DNA from: LMUY01 sp965276785
GTDB lineage: Bacteria; Pseudomonadota; Alphaproteobacteria; Acetobacterales; Acetobacteraceae
DNA length: 64,000 nt
Direction: 5' to 3'
NCBI GenBank assembly: GCA_965276785.1
Contig: OZ255629.1
Span: 2,542,001 to 2,606,000, forward strand
Below the pieces are notes generated by a model. It was not told the DNA's origin. It saw only the letters and a program-made list of their open reading frames with translations, and did not search any database. The translations under genes and the position numbers were made by a program. Below, in pieces: positions 15,591 through 24,203 of this stretch. The number at the start of each line of letters is the position of its first letter. Position 1 is the stretch's first letter.

Positions 15591-16424
15591 TCACGTCTGC
15601 TTTTGGATGGAGAGCGAACTGCCGAGTGTCCGCCAATTGTTGGGGAGGGTTGGCGGACAGCCAAGCTCTGATACCAGGCCCCCGCAGGACTTTAGCTGCG
15701 CACCTTCGTTGCGAACGACTGCATCCACGTGTTCCATCGACCGCCGTGACTCCTCGGGGTCGCTGTTCATAGACGGCACGCAATGATGCTCCATGTTAAA
15801 GCGATAGTGGGCGACATCACCCGAGAGCAGGATCGGTCCTGCCCTTGCTAGCCTGACCAGAAGCGAGCAGTGGCCGGGAGTGTGGCCGGGTGTCGAGACG
15901 ACTCTCACTGAGTCGTCGCCGAAGACGTCAAGATCGCCATTCAGCAGTTCTATTTTCGTCTCATTCAGGCAGCTATAAAGTGAAGGCGTGTAGCCATAGT
16001 TCTTGTAACCAGGACCAAACATTGACTCATGCTCACGGCGCTGGACGTGCCAGATTGCATGCCTGAACAATCCGGCGTTGCCGATATGGTCGAAATGGGC
16101 ATGTGACAGGAAAACTCGCCTGATTTCAGTTGGGGCGACTCCCACTTCTATAAGTTGGCTAGTAATCGTCCTGGGTACGATACCTCGAATATCGTGTGCG
16201 ATGATTCTACCGCCCGGTTCTTTGGCGATGGCGTCGTCGATGCCGGTATCCCACATCATCCATTCGCCCGCGCGGCGAATTAGATAGGCGTTGCAGCTCA
16301 GCGTGATCTGCTCGCCTCTCCAATGCCCCGGTGAATAGACAGATTTATCCGGCGCGACCGCAAATCCGGCATTAAGAGCATAGAGCCGTTCGATCGTCCC
16401 GGGGTGTCCTGTGTCGCCTGCCAT
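15591..16424 (-). CDS. MBL-fold lactonase-like hydrolase with altered C-terminus
   Basis: Metallo-beta-lactamase-fold hydrolase of the N-acyl-homoserine lactonase (AttM/AiiB-like) group, 277 aa. The dinuclear zinc site is visible: SHAHFDH, then STPGHTPGH and SGDVAH. The match is normal up to RNEGAQL, where family members continue with a His-Asp-containing segment that supplies the last zinc ligand. Here the protein instead ends in unrelated sequence (KSCGGLVSELGCPP onward). The switch near 15690 suggests the 3' end was replaced by recombination; a 10-bp inverted repeat lies in the replacement. Without the last His the enzyme is probably impaired. A GGAGGG site precedes the ATG. Confidence 0.8.
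   Translation of the reverse strand: MAGDTGHPGTIERLYALNAGFAVAPDKSVYSPGHWRGEQITLSCNAYLIRRAGEWMMWDTGIDDAIAKEPGGRIIAHDIRGIVPRTITSQLIEVGVAPTEIRRVFLSHAHFDHIGNAGLFRHAIWHVQRREHESMFGPGYKNYGYTPSLYSCLNETKIELLNGDLDVFGDDSVRVVSTPGHTPGHCSLLVRLARAGPILLSGDVAHYRFNMEHHCVPSMNSDPEESRRSMEHVDAVVRNEGAQLKSCGGLVSELGCPPTLPNNWRTLGSSLSIQKQT
15627..15659. repeat. 10-bp perfect inverted repeat in the replaced lactonase 3' end
   Basis: TGTCCGCCAA (15627-15636) is inverted as TTGGCGGACA (15650-15659) around a 13-base loop. It lies exactly in the part of the lactonase-like gene that no longer matches the family. It could be a hairpin terminator or the scar of a small mobile element. Confidence 0.55.
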
Positions 16425-16438
16425 CGTGGTCCCTCCGA

Positions 16439-17326
16439 TCAGATTGCCACGCTAGCCCCGGGCTTCTTCGCCCAGTAGGCAGGCATGTAGGCGCAGTCGT
16501 GGTCGCCGAGGCCGGCGGCGCTCGCTTCGTCGAGCGCCGTCAGCGCTTGCGCCACCACAGGCAGCGGGATGCCGTGCGCCCGGCCCACTTCCAGCATCGT
16601 CCGCACGTCCTTGCGCATCGCGTCGATATCAAAGGTGGGCACGACGCCCTCGTCGCCCGCCAACGTCGCCGCCACTGCTTTCGCTCTCACCTTGAGCACG
16701 TTGGGGCCGCCAGCCGTCTCGGAGAAGAGTTGGACCAGCCAATCCGGGTCCTTTCCCAAGTGACGGACGAGTGCCAGCGCTTCGCCGAAGCTCTGCCAAA
16801 AGACGATTAGGGGCAGGTTGATCGCAAGTTTGGCCGAAGCACCGGCTCCCACCGGTCCCATGTGCTCGACCCGGCGGCACAGCTTCTCCAGCACGGGGCA
16901 GGCGCGCTCCACGTCTGCGGTTTCACCCCCGGCCAAGCCGAGTAACTGTCCCAACCGCGCCGGCCCGGTGCTACCACCCACTGGGCATTCGATGAAGGCA
17001 CCGCCCGCCTGCCTTACCGCAGCCGCCAGCGCCTGCTGCGTTTGCGGCCGGACGGTGCTCATCTCGACGAAAAGCTTGCCGGCCGCCGCCGCAAGCAGCC
17101 CGTCCGGGCCATGATAGACCGCTTGCAGGGCATCAACGTCGAAGAGCGCCGATATGACCACCTCGCTGCGCTCTGCAAGATCGCGCGGACTGTCCGCCAC
17201 AGGCAGTCCGCTTGCCGCCGCTTTGCCGTACGATCGGTTCCAGACGATTACGTCGTCGCCCGTTTCCTGGAGCCGCGCCGCCATCGCGGCGCCCATTTTG
17301 CCAAAACCGGCAATGCCGATGAGCAT
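16439..17326 (-). CDS. NAD(P)-dependent oxidoreductase, 3-hydroxyisobutyrate dehydrogenase family
   Basis: Beta-hydroxyacid dehydrogenase of 295 aa. It has an N-terminal Rossmann motif (IGIAGFGKMGAAMA), the substrate-binding signature FIECPVGGSTGPA near 115 and a helical C-terminal domain where the catalytic Lys is expected (GAGASAKLAINLPLI). The substrate (3-hydroxyisobutyrate, tartronate semialdehyde, an imine or another) cannot be told. It lies 14 bases upstream of the lactonase-like gene in the same direction, so they may be cotranscribed. A GAAGGA site precedes the ATG. Confidence 0.88.
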   Translation of the reverse strand: MLIGIAGFGKMGAAMAARLQETGDDVIVWNRSYGKAAASGLPVADSPRDLAERSEVVISALFDVDALQAVYHGPDGLLAAAAGKLFVEMSTVRPQTQQALAAAVRQAGGAFIECPVGGSTGPARLGQLLGLAGGETADVERACPVLEKLCRRVEHMGPVGAGASAKLAINLPLIVFWQSFGEALALVRHLGKDPDWLVQLFSETAGGPNVLKVRAKAVAATLAGDEGVVPTFDIDAMRKDVRTMLEVGRAHGIPLPVVAQALTALDEASAAGLGDHDCAYMPAYWAKKPGASVAI

Positions 17327-17467
17327 GATTATATCCTTCAGAAGGGTCGCAGCGGGACCGGGATGCGCAGATCACCAGCCTGATCGTGCTGCCGAGGACG
17401 CCTCGATCAGCCCGTCCGGACATCTCTCGCCGTTTACTTGGAGACAATGACCTTTGCTCAATCGCGC

Positions 17468-18223
17468 TTAGATGCCTTGGCCGCCTGAAACTTCGATCCG
17501 CTGAGCGTTCACCCAACGATTGTCTCCTGTGAGCAGCGCCGCGATCATCGGGCCAATGTCGTCTGCCACGCCGACACGGCCGAGGGCGGTCATGTCCGCA
17601 AAGAATTTGTTGAACGCGGGCGTATCGCGTACGGCGCCGCCGAAGAAGTCGGTCTCGATCGCACCCGGTGCCACCGCGTTGACCGTGATGCCGCGACCAC
17701 CAAGTTCTTTCGCCATGTAGACGGTGAGTACCTCGACCGCGCCTTTCACCGCCGCATAGGCGGACCAGCCGGTAGCGGAAACCCGGGTCAGGCCGGTGGA
17801 GAGGTTCACGATGCGCCCGCCGTCCGCTATCAGCGGCAGCAGCTTCTGGGTGAGGAAGAAGACGCCCTTGAAATGGACGTTGACCAGCCCGTCGAACTGC
17901 ACCTCGGACATTTCCGCAATCGGTGCCACCTCGCCGTGGCCAGCATTGTTGACGAGATGATCGAAGGTGTCGCGCTGCCAGACCTCCTTCAGAGACATCG
18001 TCAGGCGCTCCGCGAAGGCTGGAAAGCTGGAAGCACTGCCCGCATCGAGCTGAAGAGCGACCGCCTTGCGGCCGAGCGCCCTGATCTCGGCAACGACGGC
18101 CTCCGCCTCGTCGGCGCGGCTATGATAGGTGAGAACGATATCACCACCCTTGCGGGCGATACTGATGGCGGCATTGCGACCAAGTCCGCGGCTGGCGCCG
18201 GTAACGAGGCTGATCGTGGTCAT
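17468..18223 (-). CDS. SDR-family oxidoreductase
   Basis: Classical SDR of 251 aa with VTGASRGLG near 6-14, an NNAG motif, and the active site Ser in NLSTGLTRVSATG followed by YAAVK (Tyr and Lys). The C-terminus (WVNAQRIEVSGGQ) is typical of FabG-like enzymes. An AGGAG site lies before the ATG. It is divergent from an AraC-family regulator whose AraC_N domain is the type that often controls adjacent aldehyde or alcohol dehydrogenases, so induction by that regulator is likely. Confidence 0.9.
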   Translation of the reverse strand: MTTISLVTGASRGLGRNAAISIARKGGDIVLTYHSRADEAEAVVAEIRALGRKAVALQLDAGSASSFPAFAERLTMSLKEVWQRDTFDHLVNNAGHGEVAPIAEMSEVQFDGLVNVHFKGVFFLTQKLLPLIADGGRIVNLSTGLTRVSATGWSAYAAVKGAVEVLTVYMAKELGGRGITVNAVAPGAIETDFFGGAVRDTPAFNKFFADMTALGRVGVADDIGPMIAALLTGDNRWVNAQRIEVSGGQGI

Positions 18224-18359
18224 GGTCCAACTCCTGGTGCATGGGTTCGGACCTGATATCGGGAAGGGACGCCGGCTTCCGTTGCCTGAAGCTTGACTTT
18301 TTTTGCCTAATCCTCCGAGAAGAGGTGCATCACCGGCGACGTTCGATTACATTCCCGCC

Positions 18360-19250
18360 GTGACCACCTTGCTCGAAACCGTTCGCCGATACTCCGACAT
18401 TCATGCCGATATGAACGGCGTGGCTCAGACCCCGATCCGCGGCCTGACGACGGTACGCGCCACTTCGCCGAGCGGTCTCATCTACGCCATCTCGCGCCCG
18501 CTCGTCTGTCTTGTGCTGCAAGGAAGCAAGCAGGTCGCAATGGGAATGCAGGATTTCGCATTCACCACCGGAGATTCGCTCCTGATCACGGCAGACGTGC
18601 CGACTGTGAGCAAGATCACGCGCGCGAGTATCGCCGCGCCTTATTACTCTCTCGTGCTTGAGCTTGATCCAGCGATCATCGCCGACTTGGCGGTGGCCAT
18701 GAAGGCGGTGCTCGTCGCCGACGCGGCACCTGTCAGGGTCGGTCTGACCGAAACGGAAGTGGCCGACGCCGCGCTCCGGCTGATTTGCCTGCTTGATCGC
18801 CCGGCATCAATACCCGTGCTGCAGGCGCAACTCATGCGCGAGATGCATTACTGGCTGCTGGCCGGCCGGCACGGAACGGCGATCCGCCGTCTCGGCTGGC
18901 CGGACGGCCATGTCCAGCGTGTGGCGGACGCAGTTGCGGTGCTACGCGCGGAGTTCGCTCAATCGCTACCGATTGCGCGCCTGGCGGCAATCGCCGGGAT
19001 GAGCCAATCATCCTTCCACGAGCATTTCCGAGCCGTGACATCGCTTTCGCCGCGGCAATTTCAGAAACGGTTGCGCTTGATTGAGGCCCGGCGGCTAATG
19101 CTTGTTGAGAACACTTCGGCAAGCACCGCGGCTTTCACGGTTGGATATGAGAGCGTGCAGCAGTTCACTCGCGAATACAGCCGGCTGTTCGGCCTGCCTC
19201 CGGTCCGCCATATCGAAGCAGCAAAGCACGTCGTGAAAGCAGTGGCGTAG
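18360..19250 (+). CDS. AraC-family transcriptional regulator
   Basis: Regulator of about 296 aa with an N-terminal AraC_N (cupin-like) domain and a C-terminal double HTH (LPIARLAAIAGMSQSSFHEH, then the second helix pair ending in GYESVQQFTREYSRLFG). I prefer GTG at 18360 (VTTLLETVRRYSDIHAD), which matches where family members begin. The frame also opens at TTG 18303, but that adds a non-conserved leader. It probably activates the divergent SDR operon at 17468. It stops about 117 bases before a degraded LysR fragment. Confidence 0.88.
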   Translation: MTTLLETVRRYSDIHADMNGVAQTPIRGLTTVRATSPSGLIYAISRPLVCLVLQGSKQVAMGMQDFAFTTGDSLLITADVPTVSKITRASIAAPYYSLVLELDPAIIADLAVAMKAVLVADAAPVRVGLTETEVADAALRLICLLDRPASIPVLQAQLMREMHYWLLAGRHGTAIRRLGWPDGHVQRVADAVAVLRAEFAQSLPIARLAAIAGMSQSSFHEHFRAVTSLSPRQFQKRLRLIEARRLMLVENTSASTAAFTVGYESVQQFTREYSRLFGLPPVRHIEAAKHVVKAVA

Positions 19251-19366
19251 GCGAAAAGCAGCCACCATCGGCAATCCAGTTTCTCTTCCAAGTAAATAGT
19301 GGATAAAGGTGGAGAGCTTGGACGTGACAAACAAGCAGAAAGGTTGTAGAAGTCAAACGGGTGTTT

Positions 19367-19800
19367 TGAAGCACTTCAATGAACGCCCGCAACCCGGTCG
19401 GCCATCAGCCGGCGGCCATGGTAATAAAGGCAAAGATCGCGGATCTAGGGGCACCAATTGTCCAGCACTGTGGCCAGCGTTCCTCCCTTTAATGCGGGAC
19501 TGAACTGCCTTCTCCGGCACGTAGGCGATGTCCAGCCCTGCTTCGGCAGCGGTCGCCATAAGGAAGGCCGATGTGGTCCAGCGTCAGGGGGCCAGGCACG
19601 TCTACGATGAGCGTCTGACCGTGCTTCTCGAACTCCCAACGGTACAGCTTGCCGCTTGGCATCCTGACACGGATGCAGGCATGGCCTTTCAGGTCGTCCG
19701 GCGTTTGCGAGGGCGGGTGGGCGACAGGTATCTCGGTGCGGCGACGGCCACAAAGCACGTGTCGCCGCCAAGCGGAGTTGGGGCCTTGGGCCAACGCTTG
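19367..19800 (-). pseudogene. degraded 3' part of a LysR regulator gene
   Basis: This segment aligns base for base with the 3' half of the intact LysR gene at 20922-21812, for example GGGACTGAACTGCCT and GGCCGATGTGGTCCAGCG in both. Several indels break the frame. On the minus strand one frame gives DDLKGHACIRVRMPSGKLYR and another YVPEKAVQSRIK. Homology fades near 19780-19800. It is a diverged duplicate, and with the intact gene it brackets the racemase. Confidence 0.8.
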
Positions 19801-20144
19801 CCGTCCTCGTGACAAGGTGCCGCCCTCCGACCTTCGCCGCACGGTCGAGGCAATCATCTGGCGCCGCACGAATGGGGCGAAGCGGCGCTCCATCCCCATC
19901 CACACCGAGCTCGGCCCATGGTGGAAAGCCGCTCAGATTTTCATCCGCTTGGCAAAACCGGGCTTGTGGGACTGCCATCTGGCGATGGCCCAGGCGGGCG
20001 TTGTCGAACTCGGCATGGCGTCCGCCCGCATGCGAAGGCGGCGGGAGCCTCCAAAAGGAGGAGCATGGATTGGCTCAAGCGGCAATGAGACGTAGCTTAC
20101 GGGACCACCGGGCGCACGACGCGCTTTCCGTCGACGGGAGTTCT
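19801..20144. other. intergenic stretch, probably decayed DNA
   Basis: The frame of the racemase is open across this interval, but the upstream translation is low in conserved character and would add 112 unusual residues, so I treat it as noncoding. It may contain the lost 5' part of the LysR relic; I could not align it to the intact copy. Confidence 0.45.
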
Positions 20145-20906
20145 ATGAGTTCTGAACCGAACCGGCCCCTGCGCCAACGTACCATCGGCGTGCTCGGTGG
20201 CATGAGCAACCAAGCCACGGGTGAGTATTATCGCCTGCTCAACGAACGCCTGAATGCGCGGCATGGCGGCTGGGACAACGGCGAAATCGTCGTGGTCTCG
20301 GTCAATTTCGGCAACATTGAGCATTTCGTGCGTCACGATCGGTGGGGCGAGGCCAAGACTTACCTTGCCGAGAAGGTGGACCGCTTGGAGCGGGCCGGCG
20401 CCGAGGTGGTCGTGTGCGTGTCAAACACCATGCATCGGGTCGTCGAACCGATCATGGCCGAGCGCGCGACGCCCTTCATCCACATCGCGGATCCGACAGG
20501 CGAGGCGATCCGCAAAGCAGGCCTTACCCGCGTGGCGCTCCTCGGCACCATGCCGGTGATGCGCTCGGCCGAACTTGCCAAGCGCTTCGCCGAGCGGTTC
20601 GGCGTCGAGGTCATGGTCCCGAGCGACCAGGACAAGGCCGTCGTTGATCGGATCATCTTTGACGAACTCGTTCGGCGAGACCTACGAGCGGAGTCGAAGG
20701 CCGAGTATCTTCGGATCACCGACACTCTGCGCCGTGCTGGGGCACAAGGCGTCATCCTGGGCTGCACGGAGATCTTTCTCCTCATCGGCCAAGCCGACCT
20801 ACCAAGCTTCCCTGTGTTCGACACGACAGCCCTACACGTCGACGCTGCCGTCGCCTTCGCACTTACGCCGCCAGCCCTCGACGGTTCAGGCGCTAACGGA
20901 GCGTAA
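20145..20906 (+). CDS. aspartate/glutamate racemase family protein
   Basis: Amino-acid racemase fold of 253 aa, starting at an ATG behind GGGAG (IGVLGGMSNQATGEYY). Two catalytic sites are visible. The first is SNTMH, with Ser where many family members carry Cys; YgeA-like proteins also vary here. The second is GCTEIFLL with the catalytic Cys. It probably acts on a small dicarboxylic amino acid or an analogue; substrate unknown. It is followed 16 bases later by the convergent LysR gene and preceded by a degraded copy of that LysR, so it appears to have moved as part of a duplicated cassette. Confidence 0.88.
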   Translation: MSSEPNRPLRQRTIGVLGGMSNQATGEYYRLLNERLNARHGGWDNGEIVVVSVNFGNIEHFVRHDRWGEAKTYLAEKVDRLERAGAEVVVCVSNTMHRVVEPIMAERATPFIHIADPTGEAIRKAGLTRVALLGTMPVMRSAELAKRFAERFGVEVMVPSDQDKAVVDRIIFDELVRRDLRAESKAEYLRITDTLRRAGAQGVILGCTEIFLLIGQADLPSFPVFDTTALHVDAAVAFALTPPALDGSGANGA

Positions 20907-20921
20907 GGGGTCGCAGCGGTC

Positions 20922-21812
20922 TCAGCGGGTGCCTTGAAGCACTTCGATGAATGCCCGCAACCCGGACGGCACATGCCGGTGGCCGGAGTAGTAGAGGCAA
21001 AGGCCGGCGATCCAAGGGCACCAATCGTCCAGCACAATAGCCAGCGTTCCGCGCTTAATGCGGGACTGAACTGCCTGCTCCGGCACGTAGGCAATGCCCA
21101 GCCCCGCTTCGGCCGCGTTGGCCATGAGGCCGATGTGGTCCAGCGTCAGGGGGCCAGGCACATCCACGGTGAGCGCCTGACCGTTCTTCTCGAACTCCCA
21201 ACGGTACAATTTGCCGCTTGGCATCCTGACACGGATGCAGGCATGGCGTTTCAGGTCGTCCGGCGTTTGCGGCGGCGGGTGGGCGACCAGGTAGGCCGGT
21301 GCGGCGACGGTCACAAAGCGCGTGTCGCCGCCAAGGCGTACGGCGATCATGTCCTGCGGCACGGCCTCACCCAGCCTCACCCCGGCGTCAAAACCCTCGG
21401 CAACGATGTCGATCAGCCTGCCATCCGTCACCAAGTCGAGCGCCACATCCGGGTAGCGGCTGAGAAAGGCAGGCACGACCGTGCCGAGCAACAACCTAGC
21501 CGCGGTCTCGTTGGCGTTGATGCGCAGAGTGCCGCCCGGACGGCTGCGGGTGGCTCCAGCTTCGGCCAGCGCCCCATCAAGGTCCTGTAGCACGGGCCGG
21601 AGGCGTTCGACCAGCCGACTCCCCGCCTCCGTTGGAGAGACGCTACGGGTGGTCCGGTGTAGCAGCCGCACGCCCATGTTGGCCTCCAGCGTACGGATCA
21701 GATGGCTGAGCGTGGACGGCGCCAGGCCCAGTTCGTCCGCCGCCTTGCGGAAGCTGCGGTGCGTGACGATGGCCGCAAGCGCGGTCAGGTCGGTAAGCGT
21801 GAGTTTTGCCAT
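20922..21812 (-). CDS. LysR-family transcriptional regulator
   Basis: 296 aa, starting MAKLTLTDLTALAAIV, with HTH residues 5-62 (RKAADELGLAPSTLSHLIRT) and a substrate-binding domain of the DsdC/YafC-like subgroup ending GHRHVPSGLRAFIEVL. I chose the ATG at 21812; the frame is open another 480 bases upstream, but that part is antisense to the divergent SDR. It probably controls the SDR gene 114 bases away. A corrupted copy of its 3' half lies at 19367-19800. Confidence 0.9.
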   Translation of the reverse strand: MAKLTLTDLTALAAIVTHRSFRKAADELGLAPSTLSHLIRTLEANMGVRLLHRTTRSVSPTEAGSRLVERLRPVLQDLDGALAEAGATRSRPGGTLRINANETAARLLLGTVVPAFLSRYPDVALDLVTDGRLIDIVAEGFDAGVRLGEAVPQDMIAVRLGGDTRFVTVAAPAYLVAHPPPQTPDDLKRHACIRVRMPSGKLYRWEFEKNGQALTVDVPGPLTLDHIGLMANAAEAGLGIAYVPEQAVQSRIKRGTLAIVLDDWCPWIAGLCLYYSGHRHVPSGLRAFIEVLQGTR

Positions 21813-21926
21813 TCGTGGCCAATTTTCACTGCCGCGTGCCAGATTGCATCCATAGTCCCCACAACAGGATGCGTCCATGTGGGAAGCAGGCCCGCAACGG
21901 GCGGCCCTATTGGGGAGATCATCGCC

Positions 21927-22754
21927 ATGTCGAAGACTTGGTTTATCACCGGTGCATCGTCCGGCCTGGGGCGAGTGATGACGGAAAAGTTGCTTGCACG
22001 AGGCGACCGAGTGGTCGGCACGGTACGCCGCACCGACACATTGGATGACCTCGCGGCGCGGCACGGCAACCAATTGCGCGTCGTGAAGCTGGACGTCACC
22101 GATACGGCAGCGATGGTACAGGAGGTGGCGCGCGCCTTCTCGCAGCTTGGCCGTATCGACGTCATTGTCAGCAACGCAGGTTACGGGCTGTTCGGCGCGG
22201 CCGAAGAGGTGACCGACGCGCAGATCGAGCGGCAGATCGCCACCAACCTGATCGGCTCGATCCAATTCATCCGTGCCTGCCTGCCGCACTTGCGGGCGCA
22301 GGGCGGCGGGCGCGTCGTTCAGTTGTCATCAGAGGGCGGCCAGATCGCCTACCCGAACTTTAGCCTCTATCACGCGACGAAATGGGGCATCGAGGGCTTT
22401 GTCGAAGCCGTCTCGCAGGAAGTGGCGCCGTTCGGCATCGACTTTTTGCTTGTCGAGCCAGGTCCCACTGGCACCAATTTCGGCGCTGGCCTCGATCACG
22501 CCGCGCCCATGCCGGCCTATGATGCCACCCCTGCAGGCGATGTCCGGCGGGCCGTGACGGGCGGCAGCTTTACCATCAGGGGCGATGCGGCGCGCACCGT
22601 AGACGCGATGATTGCAGCGGCCGATGCGGAACGTCCGGCGCTCCGCTTGGCGCTCGGCAGCACGGCATTTCAATCGATCAGCTCGGCGCTGTCCAAGCGC
22701 CTGAATGCCATTCAGGCGCAACAGGACGTGGCGCTCTCCGCAGATCAGCGGTGA
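21927..22754 (+). CDS. SDR-family oxidoreductase
   Basis: SDR of 275 aa in the large group of LysR-controlled enzymes of unknown substrate. The motifs are FITGASSGLG at 5-14, SNAG where NNAG is usual, and the active-site set QLSSEGGQIAYPNFSLYHATK with Tyr and Lys four apart. The C-terminal 60 residues are longer than in FabG-type SDRs, as in extended-loop ketoreductases. The start ATG at 21927 follows GGGGAGATC. It ends 27 bases from the convergent DUF5519 gene. Confidence 0.9.
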   Translation: MSKTWFITGASSGLGRVMTEKLLARGDRVVGTVRRTDTLDDLAARHGNQLRVVKLDVTDTAAMVQEVARAFSQLGRIDVIVSNAGYGLFGAAEEVTDAQIERQIATNLIGSIQFIRACLPHLRAQGGGRVVQLSSEGGQIAYPNFSLYHATKWGIEGFVEAVSQEVAPFGIDFLLVEPGPTGTNFGAGLDHAAPMPAYDATPAGDVRRAVTGGSFTIRGDAARTVDAMIAAADAERPALRLALGSTAFQSISSALSKRLNAIQAQQDVALSADQR

Positions 22755-22781
22755 CGAGAACGTAAAGTGGCTTCTTTGAAA

Positions 22782-23174
22782 TCAGCTCTCACGCAATAGC
22801 CATTCATAATTGCTTTGGAAAAGCGCGATTGCGGCATCTGGACCTATGTTGTGCACCTGTTCACACACCCATCCACGTTGGTAACGGAACGGACGAGCCG
22901 AGCCTTGAGCAACCATGGTTGCGCCCAGACTGGGGCTGGTCGCAAGGTGGATCGAGCCGTCGAGGTGGATATGGCCGAGCTCCTCATCGCCGAGGTAAAA
23001 ATCGATGCCGTCGAGTTGCGACGGACGGTATAAATCCCAATGCGCCGTCGCGATAATTCCCGGCCAGCCGCTGATGGCCTCTGACACCGTTCCGATCGGC
23101 CCATCGAGTATAGGCGGGGATGCTACTGGCCCTTTGTCAGCGCGTGCCATTCTGCCCAATGCACGTTCAGCCAT
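22782..23174 (-). CDS. DUF5519/luciferase-domain protein
   Basis: 130-residue protein of the family annotated as luciferase domain-containing or DUF5519. The conserved features are DFYLGDEELGHIHLDGSIHL and the closing SNYEW motif after AIALFQ. No enzymatic activity is established; the name comes from similarity to a domain of coelenterazine-type luciferase. AAAGGAG lies upstream of the ATG. It follows the NmrA gene at 23269 in the same direction with a 94-base gap, so the two may form an operon under the TetR regulator. Confidence 0.82.
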   Translation of the reverse strand: MAERALGRMARADKGPVASPPILDGPIGTVSEAISGWPGIIATAHWDLYRPSQLDGIDFYLGDEELGHIHLDGSIHLATSPSLGATMVAQGSARPFRYQRGWVCEQVHNIGPDAAIALFQSNYEWLLRES

Positions 23175-23268
23175 CTACAAACTCCTTTTACGACCGGAGG
23201 CCCTTTGATCTTCTCGGTAGTCTGCAGGCGAGCTAGCCCAGCACCGCCGGGTTCAGCACCTCGTTGCA

Positions 23269-24108
23269 TCACTGCCGAAAGCTGGTGGGCGTGGTAGTCT
23301 CGGGCGTGCGCGGCACGGCTCCGTAGGGATCTTCGCCGCCCTGGGCGAACATGTCGAGGAGCCATTGCGCCACCTGATTGCTCGCGCCACGTCCCATCAT
23401 GCCCGTCTTGAAGGCGTCATCCGGGGTCTGCTCGAAGCGGATCGGGCGGCCGAGAACATCGCTCATGATGGCTGCTAAGTCGTTGTGGGAAAGGTTCTCG
23501 GGTCCCATGACGCCCACCCCGTCCCGGCCCGTCCAGGACGTGTCGAGTAAGAGCCGGGCGGCGGTTGCGGCAATGTCGCGCGTGGCGACGATCGGCATCT
23601 CCACGTCGGGTGAGACCGGCAGGGAGAAAACGCCTTGGCGAAGCGGCACGACCTGCCGCAGCAGGTTCTCCATGAAGTTCGCGTTCCACAGCGCTCGGTA
23701 GCTGGCGCCCGTCTCCCCGATCGCCTCGTCCATCGCGCGTACGCCGAGTCCCGGCCCCGTCTTGCGTCCGAGCCCGTGATACAGGCTCGACACGGCGACG
23801 ACGCGCTTCACCCCATTGGCTTTGATGGCTGCGGCCGCGGGACGGGTAAAGTGCAGGTAATACTCGGCGATGTCAGGCGCGTCGTAGGGCGACGGAACCA
23901 GCCAGAACAACGCCTGCGCCCCGGCCAAGGCCCTGTCTAGCACGCCTTGGCCATCCATTGGGCCTTCGACCACATCGACCTTGCCCCGAATAGCGGCAGG
24001 TAGCTTCTCGGCATCTCGTGCGACGACGCGGACCTTTTCGCCCGCCGCAATAAGGTGCGGAACGAGCTGTGAGCCGATCTTTCCCGTGGGAGCAGCCACC
24101 ACGATCAT
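23269..24108 (-). CDS. NmrA-like NAD(P)H-binding protein
   Basis: Atypical SDR of about 279 aa with an N-terminal VVAAPTGKIGSQLV Rossmann motif, a middle VSSLYHGLG strand and a C-terminal helical part. Related proteins act as NAD(P)H:quinone or azo reductase-like enzymes or redox sensors. I start at ATG 24108 because GAGGAGGG lies 7 bases before it; a longer reading would run through that ribosome site. It is divergent from a TetR regulator over an operator-like repeat array, so it should be induced when the repressor is released. Confidence 0.88.
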   Translation of the reverse strand: MIVVAAPTGKIGSQLVPHLIAAGEKVRVVARDAEKLPAAIRGKVDVVEGPMDGQGVLDRALAGAQALFWLVPSPYDAPDIAEYYLHFTRPAAAAIKANGVKRVVAVSSLYHGLGRKTGPGLGVRAMDEAIGETGASYRALWNANFMENLLRQVVPLRQGVFSLPVSPDVEMPIVATRDIAATAARLLLDTSWTGRDGVGVMGPENLSHNDLAAIMSDVLGRPIRFEQTPDDAFKTGMMGRGASNQVAQWLLDMFAQGGEDPYGAVPRTPETTTPTSFRQ

Positions 24109-24139
24109 GTCTATACCCTCCTCAAGCAATCACGGTGGG

Positions 24140-24172
24140 AGTATACCGCACAGTATATAGGCTAAGTATACC
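24140..24172. promoter_or_regulatory. AGTATA repeat array, probable TetR operator
   Basis: AGTATA occurs at 24140, 24152 and 24165, the first and last as AGTATACC, spaced 12-13 bases between the divergent NmrA and tetR genes. AGTATAC is itself near-palindromic, so repressor dimers could sit on successive helical turns. The AT-rich block also contains likely -10 elements for both directions. Confidence 0.55.
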
Positions 24173-24203
24173 ATAGAGTCTACAAATTCAAGAGGGGGCG
24201 TGA

